DNA from: JAGQPD01 sp020426865
GTDB taxonomy: Bacteria > Planctomycetota > Planctomycetia > Pirellulales > Pirellulaceae
Length of the DNA: 64,000 nucleotides
Assembly: GCA_041399065.1 (NCBI GenBank)
Contig: JAWKTN010000003.1
Coordinates: 930,001 to 994,000 of the forward strand
Direction of reading: 5' to 3'
Shown here: piece by piece, positions 37,538 to 49,000 of the stretch
How positions within the stretch are numbered: position 1 is the first letter of the stretch
How the letters are laid out: the number at the start of each line of letters is the position of its first letter
Translations under genes and position numbers: made by a program
The notes under the pieces: generated by a model
Databases searched by the model: none
What the model was told of the DNA's origin: nothing
Seen by the model: only the letters and a program-made list of their open reading frames with translations

Positions 37538-40006
37538 ATGTTCTTTCGAAAGGTATCACGCTGGCGACCGCGAACGGAAAGTGGCAGCCGCTTGCTGTTG
37601 GAACGTCTCGAAAATAGACTCCCCATGGCAGCGGACGCAGCGGTGTCGAGCGACAGTTCGGGTTTTCCCTTCACACAAGAGTATTCGTTTTACGAAACGA
37701 TCGTTTACTCGCCCAAGCCAGACTTCGCACCGTATGGGCTGACGTCCGCGAGATTGTTGACCACCTTTTTCTTCTGGGCGCCGGGTGCCAACAAATCCGA
37801 GCCAGATTTGGATCGCGTGCGGCAGAATACCGCGAGCTTGAATTCGTCGCAGCTGCAGATCATCGACATCGAACATTGGCCCACGACTGGGTCCGACGAG
37901 GTGGTCGCTGACACGATTCGCAAATTTACGTCGATCATCCAAACGATGCGCGACGTGAATCCGGACTTGAAGATTGGAATCTACAGCATGTTGCCCATCC
38001 GCGACTACTGGACCCCAGTGTCAAATGACAACGATTCCGCCCGGTTCCAGGCATGGGAGACCGCTAACGCCAGGCTCGATGCGTTGGCCGAGCAGGTCGA
38101 TGTCGTGTTTCCCTCGGTCTACACCTTTTACCCCGAGGCGTGGCCAGGGGAAGTCGACCGGTGGGTCGAATACGCTACGGAGAACCTTATTCAAGCGCGA
38201 CGCTACAATAAACCCATCATCCCCTTCATCTGGCCGCATTACCACGGCGGCAGTGGGCCCGACCCCAGTCGCTGGTGGCAATTCGACGAGATCTCGCCTG
38301 CCTTCTGGACCACCATTCTGGAGACGTGCTATCAATACGGCGACAGTGTGGCAATATTCGATTGGAATGCCCTGGGCACCCCCGATGAGATACTCCCACG
38401 CCCCTGGGACCCCAACGCCGAGTGGTTCTTGGCCACCCAGGATTTCATTTCTCAGATTCTCCCCGTCCCCGTCGCCGGTGAGCTAACCCGATATGGCTCG
38501 GCGGCCGCGTCCTCCGTTTCCGGCCTGCCGTCCGTGGAAGGCAATCGCTTCAGCGATGACGAGTATGAAGTTTTGGTCGAGGAGATCTTTGCCGGTGGAC
38601 GCAAGACGCGACTCATGCACCAGTGGGAATTCGACGTTGAAACAACAGCTCGACAAATCGTACTCGAAGGGCACCACGACAATGCCAGTGGCGTTGACGG
38701 ATATCGCTTCCGATATTCGACCGACGGAAGTAGCTGGACGCTGATGCGCGGTGTTACGCTCCCTGCCTATAACGACGGCAAAGTGGTCTTTGATTTGCCG
38801 GAAGGCATCACGGGGTCACTCTATGTCCGTGTCGAGGACACCAATCGTAGCTGGGACGAGACAATTCAAGACGCGCTCTATATCGATCGGATCGGCATCG
38901 AAGCCGATCGCCCGATCGACCTCACCCTGCCGACGATCACGATTGACGACGTCGTGCAGTACGAAGGGACCGGCGGCACGACGCTGGCCCAGTTTACCGT
39001 CCGTCGCTCGGGAAGCGATTTGTCGCGGGCGACCACGATTGCCTACGAAACGATTGACGGAACGGCAACGGCCAATGGCGACTACCAAGGCAAAAACTTG
39101 CGAACTCTCGTTTTCGCACCCGGCAGCACGCAAGCCGTGATCACGGTTGAAGTTACCGCCGATCGGGACTTTGAGGGAGACGAAGCGTTTTCGGTCCAAC
39201 TCAGCCGTCCAATCAACGGCCGAATCATCGACGATCTTGGCGTGGCCACGATCGTCAACGACGATGACCTGGTAGCACAATATGGCGTCGTCGACCCGTC
39301 GAAGGACGCCCTTATCGAAGTCGCGCCGGATGGCACCTTTGTAACCTCCAATCCCCTGGCAATTGGCAATGGGAACGCGCGAGGTGCCACCACCGTCAAC
39401 GGTTCTGTCGTGTGGGTCGTCGATGCCAATGACAACGTATTCCTTTACAACGCCGCTGGAAAATTGGTCGGCAGCTGGCGGGCCATCGGTGTCAAACAAG
39501 CTGGCGGCATCGCTACCGATGGGACCGATATCTGGATTGTGGATCGATTGAAGAAGCATGTCATGCGTTTTGCCAACGCGGCCGATGATCCTTCGACCCC
39601 TGGATTTGATCCCGTGTTGACCGGGACATTGACCATGACCGACAGCTTCGATGTTGGCTCGGTCAACGGTGCGCCTCAGGGACTGGCCACCGATGGCAGT
39701 TCGCTTTGGATGGTCGTCGATGGCACGGTGGAAGATCGTGTCTACCGCTACGACCTCGCCGGCACCTTGATCAGCAGCTGGGCGCTGAATGTCAACAACG
39801 CGCGTCCCACCGGAATTGCGGTGGACCGCGTGAACGAACGCGTGTACGTCGTGGATTCGGCGGCCGATAAGATCTTCGAATACGAACTGACCGACGGTGG
39901 GAATGCCGGGACGCTGGTCTGGGCCACGAGCGTCTCCGCCAACTCGAAGAATCCCCAAGGGATTGTTCTGATTACCGAGCAGGACGACAATCTGCTGTGG
40001 CTATAA
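37538..40006 (+). CDS. Secreted LEPR-type protein with GH-like, Calx-beta and propeller-like domains
   Basis: An 822-residue surface protein. The N-terminus WRPRTESGSRLLLERLENRLPMAADA carries a degenerate LEPR-XLL type motif (LERLENRLPMAA). Residues about 40-300 look like a TIM-barrel-type domain with the hyaluronidase-like stretch IDIEHWPTTGSDEV, VFPSVYTFYPEAWP and PIIPFIWPHYHGG; the enzyme class is unclear. About 340-460 is a beta-sandwich. Residues about 465-575 are a Calx-beta domain (VQYEGTGGTTLAQFTVRRSG, ATANGDYQGKN, FEGDEAFSVQLS). The C-terminal ~240 residues resemble an NHL/SBBP-type propeller (ATDGTDIWIVDRLKKHVMRF, IAVDRVNERVYVVDSAADKIFEYEL). No PEP-CTERM tail is seen. It stands alone after the EPS phosphatase; the exact role is unknown. 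Confidence 0.75.
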   Translation: MFFRKVSRWRPRTESGSRLLLERLENRLPMAADAAVSSDSSGFPFTQEYSFYETIVYSPKPDFAPYGLTSARLLTTFFFWAPGANKSEPDLDRVRQNTASLNSSQLQIIDIEHWPTTGSDEVVADTIRKFTSIIQTMRDVNPDLKIGIYSMLPIRDYWTPVSNDNDSARFQAWETANARLDALAEQVDVVFPSVYTFYPEAWPGEVDRWVEYATENLIQARRYNKPIIPFIWPHYHGGSGPDPSRWWQFDEISPAFWTTILETCYQYGDSVAIFDWNALGTPDEILPRPWDPNAEWFLATQDFISQILPVPVAGELTRYGSAAASSVSGLPSVEGNRFSDDEYEVLVEEIFAGGRKTRLMHQWEFDVETTARQIVLEGHHDNASGVDGYRFRYSTDGSSWTLMRGVTLPAYNDGKVVFDLPEGITGSLYVRVEDTNRSWDETIQDALYIDRIGIEADRPIDLTLPTITIDDVVQYEGTGGTTLAQFTVRRSGSDLSRATTIAYETIDGTATANGDYQGKNLRTLVFAPGSTQAVITVEVTADRDFEGDEAFSVQLSRPINGRIIDDLGVATIVNDDDLVAQYGVVDPSKDALIEVAPDGTFVTSNPLAIGNGNARGATTVNGSVVWVVDANDNVFLYNAAGKLVGSWRAIGVKQAGGIATDGTDIWIVDRLKKHVMRFANAADDPSTPGFDPVLTGTLTMTDSFDVGSVNGAPQGLATDGSSLWMVVDGTVEDRVYRYDLAGTLISSWALNVNNARPTGIAVDRVNERVYVVDSAADKIFEYELTDGGNAGTLVWATSVSANSKNPQGIVLITEQDDNLLWL

Positions 40007-40406
40007 ACACGAACGCGCGCCGCGGTGGAGTCGAGCGGGATCGAAAAGCAAGATGGCGAGCAGAAACCAAGCCGCAGAACTGTGGGACGGTTCCGGTACC
40101 GATTCATAGCGTAACGCGGTTCGCAATCGACTGTTTTCCTTCGATTGATTCACGCGACTGGACGTCACGGCTGTGACATCAACTTGGCTGTCGGCGGTGA
40201 GCTCCGACAACCGAGTCGCGGATATCGGGAAGTCGAAGCGTCCGGTCAATGGGAGCGTCAATGGGAGCGTCAATGGGAGCATTGTCCGTGGCGAAGGCGA
40301 AGGCACCAAAATCGTAGCCGTCGCTACTGATAGTCACCGTTTCGTCGCGAACGTTGAAGCCGCCCGGGGCATCGGAGCGCAAATGATGGCATCGTCTCAC
40401 CCGCAA
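40001..40406 (-). pseudogene. Degenerate PEP-CTERM protein remnant
   Basis: On the minus strand one frame reads DAPGGFNVRDETVTISSDGYDFGAFAFA and ends in a 12-bp triplication (APIDAPIDAPID). The -1 or +1 neighbouring frame continues GRFDFPISATRLSELTADSQVD and ends YESVPEPSHSSAAWFLLAIL followed by LFDPARLHR, which has VPEP, a hydrophobic helix and a basic end as in PEP-CTERM. The shift falls in or next to the triplicated 12-mer, suggesting slippage broke the gene. It overlaps the stop of the plus-strand gene at 40006. It is convergent, has no start and no clear signal peptide, so a decayed gene is the likely reading. Confidence 0.5.
40246..40281. repeat. 12-bp tandem repeat, three copies
   Basis: TCAATGGGAGCG at 40246, 40258 and (last base changed) 40270. 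It lies at the frame break of the decayed PEP-CTERM remnant. Confidence 0.9.
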
Positions 40407-40650
40407 CTAGACGTGCTTAACTCAATTCGATGGCACCTCCTTGCGAGATTATCGGACATCCGTGGCTTTTTCGGTGTAAACCTTGATTTGTTCCAGCCTA
40501 ACTCAAGGACTCCGGCGGTCAAGCGAATAATCGCGTCCGAACCGATGGAAAAGCTAGAAATTCTACGAATTGGATTGGATTTATTTGATTTGACTTGCCA
40601 AATTGGTAAGACTTAGCATCACGTGGGGCGCAACGGTATCATCGCGCGGG

Positions 40651-40656
40651 TATAAT
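40651..40656 (+). promoter_or_regulatory. Possible -10 element of the 40736 gene
   Basis: A perfect TATAAT at 40651-40656, 80 bp before the start of the PEP-CTERM gene, in GC-rich surroundings. No convincing -35 lies 17 bp upstream (GCGCAA), so this is weak evidence. Confidence 0.3.
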
Positions 40657-40676
40657 AGCGTCGTGGGATGGCAAAG

Positions 40677-40708
40677 GGTGTGGCAGGTGTGGCAGGTGTG
40701 GCAGGTGC
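40677..40708. repeat. 9-bp tandem repeat, about 3.5 copies
   Basis: GGTGTGGCA at 40677, 40686 and 40695 with a partial fourth copy, in the 5' leader of the next gene just ahead of its G-rich ribosome site. Variation in copy number could alter the leader of this surface-protein gene. Confidence 0.85.
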
Positions 40709-40735
40709 CTGATGGAAGAAGAAGAGGGGGGGAGC

Positions 40736-41647
40736 ATGCGTCGTGTCATTGTGAATTGGCTGGGGATTCGACCGATTCTTGTCTGGGCGATTGCCTGCCC
40801 GCTGGTTTGTGCGCCGTGGAGTACGACCGCGGTGTCAGGATTTGAACCGGTAGCCCGCGTGTCCGAGTTGTTCATTCGCAGCAAGTCGGCACCGCTGGGC
40901 GATCCGCAGGGTACGACAATGACAGACGGCCGTGTTTACGAGGAACTGAGTAGTTTTGACGAAAGTCTTGCCTTCACACCCGGCCCCGTCGCATCGCAGA
41001 CTTCCACATTGGTCGGCAACGGTGCCGACTTTCAGCTGTCGGCCAATGCCCCGACACACAGTACGGAGTTTGGCGAAAACGAGGCCCGATCGTCGCTGGC
41101 GATTCTGTTTGACGTCAGCGGTGCCGCCGAGTTGACGCTCAGTGGCACTGCCACTTTACAGTCGCTGGGGTTTTTGGAGGTTGCGCGCAGCGAACTGGTG
41201 TTGACAGGACCAGACCTCAACTACAACTATAGCTTTGCCGCCGATGGCGGATCATTTGACTTCGCGGCACCGGTGGCCGGTGGGTCGTATTCGCTAGCGG
41301 TCGAAACGTATGCCACCGGCTCGGTTGTTGAATCGTCGATGGCCACGATCGCTGGGATGTTGAGGATCGTCCAAGACACGTTGTCGGGCGACTACAACGG
41401 CAACGGCACGGTCGATGCCGCGGACTATACGGTGTGGAAGGACTCGTTTGGGTCGACCGGCGAGCTGGCGGCGGATGGAAACGGCAACGGCGAAATTGAT
41501 GCGGCGGACTACACGATTTGGAAGGACAATTTCGGTGCGGGTGCGACGATCGCGTCCGTCCCCGAACCCACCTCGCTTTTCCTCACCGTCGCCCTCTTGC
41601 CCCTATTTCCCTGCCTTCGACGCAGCTCCTTATGGGGGAGAGGGTGA
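40736..41647 (+). CDS. Dockerin-type PEP-CTERM protein
   Basis: A 303-residue secreted protein. The ATG at 40736 is chosen because GAGGGGGGGAG precedes it and the signal RPILVWAIACPLVCAPW follows; an upstream ATG at 40712 lacks these. A beta-rich domain (SLAILFDVSGAAELTLSGTA region) is shared with the 54669-55562 product. Two dockerin-like loops follow (DYNGNGTVDAADYTVWKDSF and DGNGNGEIDAADYTIWKDNF). The end is VPEPTSLFLTVALLPLFPCLRR, a PEP-CTERM signal followed by ten more residues. Likely a surface protein sorted by exosortase. Confidence 0.88.
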   Translation: MRRVIVNWLGIRPILVWAIACPLVCAPWSTTAVSGFEPVARVSELFIRSKSAPLGDPQGTTMTDGRVYEELSSFDESLAFTPGPVASQTSTLVGNGADFQLSANAPTHSTEFGENEARSSLAILFDVSGAAELTLSGTATLQSLGFLEVARSELVLTGPDLNYNYSFAADGGSFDFAAPVAGGSYSLAVETYATGSVVESSMATIAGMLRIVQDTLSGDYNGNGTVDAADYTVWKDSFGSTGELAADGNGNGEIDAADYTIWKDNFGAGATIASVPEPTSLFLTVALLPLFPCLRRSSLWGRG

Positions 41648-41754
41648 GGGGGCGGAAGCGGAATTGACGTTTCTTGCGCAATATATTTCGCACGCCAACG
41701 TCGATTGCCATCGCGATTCTTATCGCCGCAGGGTCCGGGCACACATTCGCCACT

Positions 41755-42339
41755 TTACTCGCCCCGTTCCGACGAAGGGCACAGCAGGCTGGCAGAATCG
41801 AGGACACTGCGTGCGACATCGATCAGTTTAATCCGTTTGCCGCGGGCCTTGGTTCGCATGACGGCGACCGCATCGCTTTCGGCGATCTGCTTTTGTTTGG
41901 CGACAACGCGAGCCGCCAGGTCGATGATCTTTTTTTCTTCCAGCCGACGCTGTAGATCACGGATTGTGTCGTTAGACTGCCGTCGGGATTGCACGTGCTG
42001 GTAGCCGCACCAGGCGACGGCGGCGAATTGCAGCGGATCGTGCAGATTTGTCACAACGGCATCGGCTTGGTGCGCCGTGAAGCGGCCGTGGCAAACTTCA
42101 GCGTCTGGTAGGTAGACGATGGCCACCAGTTCGTCACTGCGAATCGCGGACAGTTCGCGCAGGAGCCATGCGTGGCGGTCAGGATCGGCGGTGACCAGTA
42201 CGCCGTGTGGTGACCCTTGCGAGCCGTAGGGGTCGCGTTGTAGGATGATGCCGTAATCGGGCAGTGCGTCGACGAAGTCGTCCGAGACACCTTCGGACCG
42301 GCATTCGATGGTCAGCGAAAAAGGCGGTTGTTTTTGCAT
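41755..42339 (-). CDS. ANTAR-domain RNA-binding regulator with degenerate receiver
   Basis: A 194-residue protein. Residues about 125-185 fit the ANTAR fold: LQRRLEEKKIIDLAARVVAKQ, SDAVAVMRTKARGKRIKLIDVARSVL (compare the usual R..IE.AKG.LM...g.s..eAf..LR..a....+.l.dvA..i). ANTAR domains bind paired RNA hexaloop hairpins to prevent transcription termination. The N-terminal part (HGVLVTADPDRHAWLLREL, LVAIVYLPDAEVC, HQADAVVTNLHDPLQFAAVAW) resembles a response-regulator receiver but the phosphorylation aspartate is not clear. The gene is alone and converges with the PEP-CTERM gene before it. The direct repeat GGTTGTTTTTGCAT occurs twice at its start. No ribosome site recognised. Confidence 0.78.
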   Translation of the reverse strand: MQKQPPFSLTIECRSEGVSDDFVDALPDYGIILQRDPYGSQGSPHGVLVTADPDRHAWLLRELSAIRSDELVAIVYLPDAEVCHGRFTAHQADAVVTNLHDPLQFAAVAWCGYQHVQSRRQSNDTIRDLQRRLEEKKIIDLAARVVAKQKQIAESDAVAVMRTKARGKRIKLIDVARSVLDSASLLCPSSERGE

Positions 42340-43022
42340 GGTTGTTTTTGCATGGTCTTGATCGTCTGGGCAATTCTAAAGAGATGACTGTTATGTTGTA
42401 ACAACTTGAGGTTGTTGCCGCATCACGACTCATCAGATTGGGAGGGTTTACATACGCAGCCTGTTCGGCGGTCGTCTTGGACAGGGGCCACAAAGAAAAC
42501 CGATCGGCGTCATCTAAATGGCGGTCAAACGCTAGGCGCCGATGTTCTGCTTCGGCACCCTCATCCGTCATAACGCCCCCCTAGAAGATACCCGTAGACG
42601 GCAGGCAATACGGACGACCATTTTTCGCACCACCGCCAATTTTCTTGAAAATTTTTTATTCGGCTTCCATCGTCGACGCCGCGACCCACCTACGATGGGG
42701 GGGCTCTTACGTGGCTGTCAAGAATCTTGCGATTCTTGACGTACAGGGCGTTGTCAGTAAGTCGCCGATACGATATCATGGCGTCACATCCGCAACCGCT
42801 ATTGTTGCAGTCCCGAGCTATCTCTGCATTTTAGCGAATCATCCGATGGTCGACGAAGGTTGCAGTCAACTTGGGGGTGGGTATCGGCAAGTCAAATTCT
42901 TCGTTCAAACGTAGTGATTGCGGTACGTGCAGAATTGCGTTACTTAGTAGCCATTAAATTTGGCGGGTGCCTCGTCGCGCTGTGTTGTTGATCACGTCGT
43001 CAGTATTAAGGAATCTGCAGAA
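42340..43022. other. Intergenic region upstream of the giant adhesin-like gene
   Basis: About 680 bp between divergently transcribed genes. Short open frames exist, but none shows a ribosome site plus recognisable product. The region includes an AT-rich stretch (about 42640-42665, CTTGAAAATTTTTTATTCG). It presumably holds the promoters of both genes. No clear operator or riboswitch structure seen. Confidence 0.4.
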
Positions 43023-46000
43023 ATGTCACATGCGCGTCAATGTCATTTTGGACGCCGAGCAAACCGCAAGCGAATCAAGGAGACCCGATGGCGTCTTCGC
43101 GGCCAGGCCCACGAGGCATTGGAGTCGCGTCGTCTGTTGACGACCGTCACTTGGGACGGCGGCGGAGCGGACAACAATTGGTCGACGGCAGCCAACTGGG
43201 TTGGTGATGCAATTCCGGCAGCTGGCGACCAGTTGGTGTTTCCAAACGCAGCCGCGCAGAAATCGAATTACAACGACTTCTTGGCTGGGACCTCGTTTGG
43301 CTCTATTCTGTTCGACGGCGGCGGCTACACGATCTCTGGTAACTCGATCGTATTAATGGGCAATGTTACGTCGTCGGCTAACAGCAATGCGTTTGACATC
43401 GCTGTTCAGCTTGGGCAGGACGGTGGTTTCACGAGCACATCGGGCACGTTTACTGTCGACGGCGCGATCGACACGAACGGGCTACAGCTTACCCTCGACG
43501 CCATTAGTCAGCTCGCGGTTGCGGGCAAGATCTCAGGGGCTGGGAGTACAAGGGTCAGCGGTAGTGGCGATGTTGTACTTTCCGGTGACAACACGTACAC
43601 AGGTCAAACGTTTGTGTCGGGCAATTTGGTAGTTCAGCACGACCACGCCTTAGGGGCGGGAACGAACGTGCTTACTGACGGAACGGTTGTGACCAATAGC
43701 AATGCCCGTGTGCGGTTGGATGGCGGGGTGAATGTCGCGAATGAACTGATCAAGTCGACCTCAAGCGACCTGTTCCTGCAAAGTACGGGCTCGGGGAAGT
43801 CCAACGAGTGGGGCGGGGATATCGAGAGCTACTACTCTGTCTATCTCGGTGCCTCCAGCAACAACCGGTTGGAAATTGGAGGCGACGTCGAACCTGGGTT
43901 CGTTTCTCCCACGGGATCGAGCTATGGCGTATACACCGATTACAACTCCTCGTTCTCGCACCAAACGGGTACCGTGGCATTTCTCGACACATCGACCTTC
44001 TCTCGGGTCAACCGTCTATACGTCTACTCTTCTCGCGCTGGGATGGAGGTGAATAATGACTCGGAAACACAGCTTGCCCCGGATGTCAATCCGAATTCAG
44101 GTGGTCTCTCGGGAACAGGCCGCTTGAGCTGGTCTAATTCCAGCGATGTAGCGATAATCCTAGGTGGCACGGTTGATCCGGGTCCGCGCAGTGGTATCGG
44201 CGTTCTGACAACCGAGTCGATCCGCTTTGAGCCCAACGGCTCGATTCAACCGACGTTCGCCGTCCAGTTGAACGGTGCGGACCCTGCTCTTGGTGAGCAT
44301 GACCAGCTGAAGGTGGAAGGGACGGTCGAGCTCTCGGGTAACCTAAATGTGACGTTGGCTACCGGCTACACGCCCGGCGTTGGTGACAGCTTCACAATCA
44401 TTGACAACGACGGAACGGACGCCATCGTTGGCACCTTCGCCGGTTTGCCCGAAGGAGGACTCGTTAATTTTGGCGGGAATATCTTCGAGATTACGTACGT
44501 CGGCGGTGATGGTAATGACGTCGTGCTCACCACGAACGCTATCAATAACTTCCCGGTGGCAACCCCACAAACACTTAGCACCAACGAAGACACATCGCTG
44601 GCAATCACGTTGGTGGGAACCGACGTGGAAGGAGATCCACTAACGTACACCATCGACCAGAATCCAGCGAACGGCACGCTGACTGGGGCGGGTGCCAATC
44701 GCACCTATCATCCCACGTCGAATTTCAACGGTTCTGACAGCTTCATTTTCCGCGTCACGGATACCAAAGGCGGTTTTGGCACCGCCACCGTTTCGATAAG
44801 TGTGTTGCCGCAACAGGATCCGCCGACGTCAATCGCGCTGTCGCCAACCAGTATCGCTGAGAACTCCGCCACGGGCACTCCAATTGGTACCTTTAGTACA
44901 GTCGATCCAGATACCGGGGATACATTCACGTACACACTCGTTAGTGGCACTGGCGATACCGACAACGGACTGTTCACAATCGACATTGACCAGCTAAAGT
45001 TGGGGTTCGTCCCCAATTACGAGACGAAATCGAGCTACTCGATCCGTGCCCAATCAAAGGATGCCTCCGGAGCGATGGTTTCGTCAGCGTTTACGATCTC
45101 GATCAGTGATGTTAACGAGGCGCCGACGGACATCAGCATTTCGTCCTCGGATGTTGATCATGACGTCCCCGCCGGTACCGTGGTCGGCGTGCTATCAACA
45201 CTCGACCCCGATAGCGGAGACACGCATACGTACGACTTCGCGACAGGCACTGGCGATGACGACAACAGTGCGTTTTCGATCGTCAGCAACGAACTTCTAA
45301 TCAATAACCCGCCAGATTTCTATACCCAGAACAGCTACACCGTTCGGTTGAAGTCGACCGACCAAGGGAGCCTGGAGACGGAAAAGGTCTATGCAATTTC
45401 TGTGAATTCGCCCGGCACGGTGGGATCTCTCATCGACGGTTCCGGTAACCTGGTGATAAGCGACAACGACGCAGTGGGAATTGATAACCGAATCACTCTG
45501 TCCACCGACGGAACCGACCTGGTGATAACGCTGGGCATCGATTTGTTCGCGTCGTTTCCGGCGGGGGCCACTCTGTCGTCCGACGCCACGACGCTTACCG
45601 TGCCACTTACCCTGATCTCTGGCTCGATCATCATCGAAGGAAATGGCGGCGCAGACACACTTTCGATTGACTTTTCCTCGGGCGATTTCCCGCTTCCGAT
45701 CGCGTTCGTGGGGGGCGCCCCGTCAACGCCACCGGGCGATTCGCTGGTGCTAACCGGTGGGGTGTTTGAGGAAGCTACCTACGATTTCGCGGACGCGACA
45801 TCCGGGGCTATTTACCTGTCCAATAACGCGACAATCACCTACACGGAGTTGGAACCGATTTCCTCGTCGATCACCGCCACGAACGTAACGTTAAACTACG
45901 GGACTTCGTCCGAAACCATCGTTGTCAGTGACGCTGGCGGCAGCCAAACGAGTGTTGTGTCGACGGCGGGTGAGGCGACTGTATTTAATAACCCCACTGG

Positions 46001-49000
46001 TACTCTGACGATCAATACGGGATCTGGCGATGACATTGTCAACGTCGTCAGTTTGGCCAGCAGCTTCCCCGCCAACCTAATCGTCGACGGACAAGCTGAT
46101 ACCGATGCAGTCCATATTAACGCGAGCGTGTCACTCAACAACAAGGGCTTCTCGGTCACTTCGGACACGATCGACATCGGTAACCCTGTATCAACGGGCA
46201 ATGGAAATGTATCGCTTACGGGAGGACACGTCAGCGTTACTGGCGCTGTTACCGCTGTAGGTAGCGGAGGGTTAACGGTTCTGGCGGACACGGTCAACAT
46301 CGCCGCTGCGATTTCGCTCGCCGACGGAGGCGTAACGATCAACGCGACCGACGATATATCCATTTCTACCGGCGGGAGTATCACGACTACCGGTTGGGGC
46401 AACGTTGTCTTGATGGCCGACAGTGATTCGAGCGGAGGCGGAAGTGGAGGCGCGCTAGCGATGGCCGCTGGTACCACGATCGACGGCGGAACTGGAAATG
46501 TTACGCTTTCGGCCGACGAATCCGTTACGTTGGCGAGTGTGACGACATCCAGTATCGCATCAGTGAATTCCGCGAGCGGAGCCATACTAGATGGAGACGA
46601 TGCAAACCCGGAGGTAACGGCCGCCGCCTTGGAAATCAACGCTGCCAATGGCATCGGCAACCTGAATGGATTGGAGATATCTGTCAGTAACGTGGCAGCA
46701 TCGAATCAAGTGGCTGGCAATATTGAGTTGAACAACCATGTGGGGGGACTACTCAAGGTTGGAGCGGTTAACACGACGACGGGTATTGTAAACAACGCAC
46801 CGGGCGGCAGCGTTTCCGTCGTCAATCAAAGCCCTATCGAGGTGGCTGCGGATATCAGCTCGGTTAGTGCTATCGTGCTAATCGCATCCGACAGTGGCGT
46901 CGCAGGTGATGACTTAACGATCAATTCGGGAGTTACCGTTCAGTCGATCGCCAGTAACGTTACGATCCACGGCGGCGACAACGTCGCACTTCTGGGGACG
47001 GCGGTCATTGACGCCGCCGGTGATGTTGCGCTTGTCGCCAATGCCGGTGCGGCAGATGCGCTCGGCGCAATATTGGCGGACGACGGGTCCGTGATTAAGG
47101 CGGGTAGCGATGCGACAGTTACGATGACGGCCGAAGGCAATGTTTCGCTCGCCAGCGTGCAAGCGAGCGGAAACAGTCTATTGCGAGTGTTTTCCAACGG
47201 TGGTGCCATTCTCGACGGTGGCGACAGCGACGTAGACGCCGCCGTCGGACAAGTGAGGCTCGTGGCATCCAGTGGGATAGGTAGCGGCAATTCTCTGGAA
47301 TTGGCCGCTGACCGATTGGCCGCTCAAAACTTGACATCCGGCCATATCAACTTGACGAACAGCGTCGGCGGCCTCTTGACGATCGATACGGTGGATTCGC
47401 TGTCGGGAATTACGAATACGGCCGTGGGTGGAACTGTTCATGTCACCAATGCAAGTCCATTGACGATTGCGGCGGATGTTACTGTCGTCGGTGATATCAC
47501 GCTGATTGCAGGTGATAGCAGTGCGGCCGGCGGTGTCGACAATGTGATGGTTAGCGCCGGTGTGAACGTGCAGTCGACGGCGGGTAATGTGGCGTATCAG
47601 GCGGGTGACGATGTGTCGCTGGCAGCAACATCGATCACAAATGCGGCGCTGGGTATCACGATCACCGTCGATGCTCCCGGCAGTGACCCGGACGCCGGGC
47701 CGAACGATATCGGTTCGATCGTCACACTCAGCGATGCGGGGAATCTCGTCTCGACGACCGGAGCCGTGATCACTGGCGGTGATGACGCGGATGTCTTTAA
47801 TATCATCCCGCAAATCAATTCGACCGTATCGGTCAACGGAGGCGATCCCACGTCGGCCCCCGGTGATACCTTGAACCTCGATGCATCGAGCTTGACGGCG
47901 CTGTTGACACTCGTTCCCAACGTGGCGGGATTCGCGGGTACGCTGAGCGCCAGTGGCGTTGCTAGTGTGACGGCAACTAATATCGAGACCTGGTCCCCCA
48001 CGAACGCAACCGTCGACGTGCTGGTCGACCACAGCGGCGATATGGGTAACGATGCCACGGCCGATACGACAACCGTATCGCGCGATGCCACGGACCTGCT
48101 CGTCGTTGTCGACGATGGCACGAATAGTCCGTCCATCCAAGTGACACTCGCGGGAGTCCGCAGCCTGGAAGTCCACGGCAGCACGGATGATGACACACTT
48201 GTTGTCCAGGAGACAGCCAGCGGACTGATCGGCTTTGGCGGATCAGCGCCGGGTGGTCACACCAACGATGCCTTTACGGACAGCGGTTGGTTACCCAACA
48301 CGGTTAGCGTACACTTCGAGGGAGACGGTGTCGGTGGCAGTAATGACGAGCTGGTCCTGCAAATGACCACTTTCCACAACGTCGCCTATTTTTCGGACAC
48401 CGAGGCGGCCAACAGCGGCGTGGTCGTTGTCGAGGGAGCGTTTGCGCTTTCGTTCGATGGACTCGAGCCGTTGACGATTGTGGGAGCTGGCGGCGGATTG
48501 TTGGTTGATGCGACATCGACGCCGACGACCAGCACGTTGACCTTGAGCGATGCGGGAACACCGACCGATGGCGTCAATGTCATCACGGGCGATGGTGGTT
48601 TCGAGGCAACAACTTTCAGCGGTTTTAATGGCCTCACGATCCGCGGCGGCGACGGCGCGGAAGTGATCACGGTGGCGAGCGTGGATGCAGCCGATCCGGA
48701 CGGCGCGGGAGCCGGCGCGGCATTGGCGTTCTTGTTTGTGACAGGCGAAAACACGACGGCGACGGATTCAGGGGCTGATACGATCAACATCCAACACCTA
48801 CCGGCAACTGTTTCCGCGTCGATCGGCGGCGGTGGCGGTAGCGACGTGTTCAACGTGGGAAGTGCTGGAAACTCGCTGTCGACGATCCTGGGGCCCCTAT
48901 CGATTGTTGGGCATGCCCACGACGCTGGTGACACCAGCCTGACGATTCACGGTGACACGAATTCGCAGCCAACCGGTGATATGCTCAATTTGCTCGATCA

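Noticed and set aside
40173..40616. Plus-strand frame of 147 codons
   Set aside because: It contains the 12-bp repeat as VNGSVNGSVNGS, lacks a ribosome site and overlaps the better PEP-CTERM remnant on the other strand.
42645..42914. Plus-strand frame of 89 codons before the giant gene
   Set aside because: No recognisable domain and no clear ribosome site.
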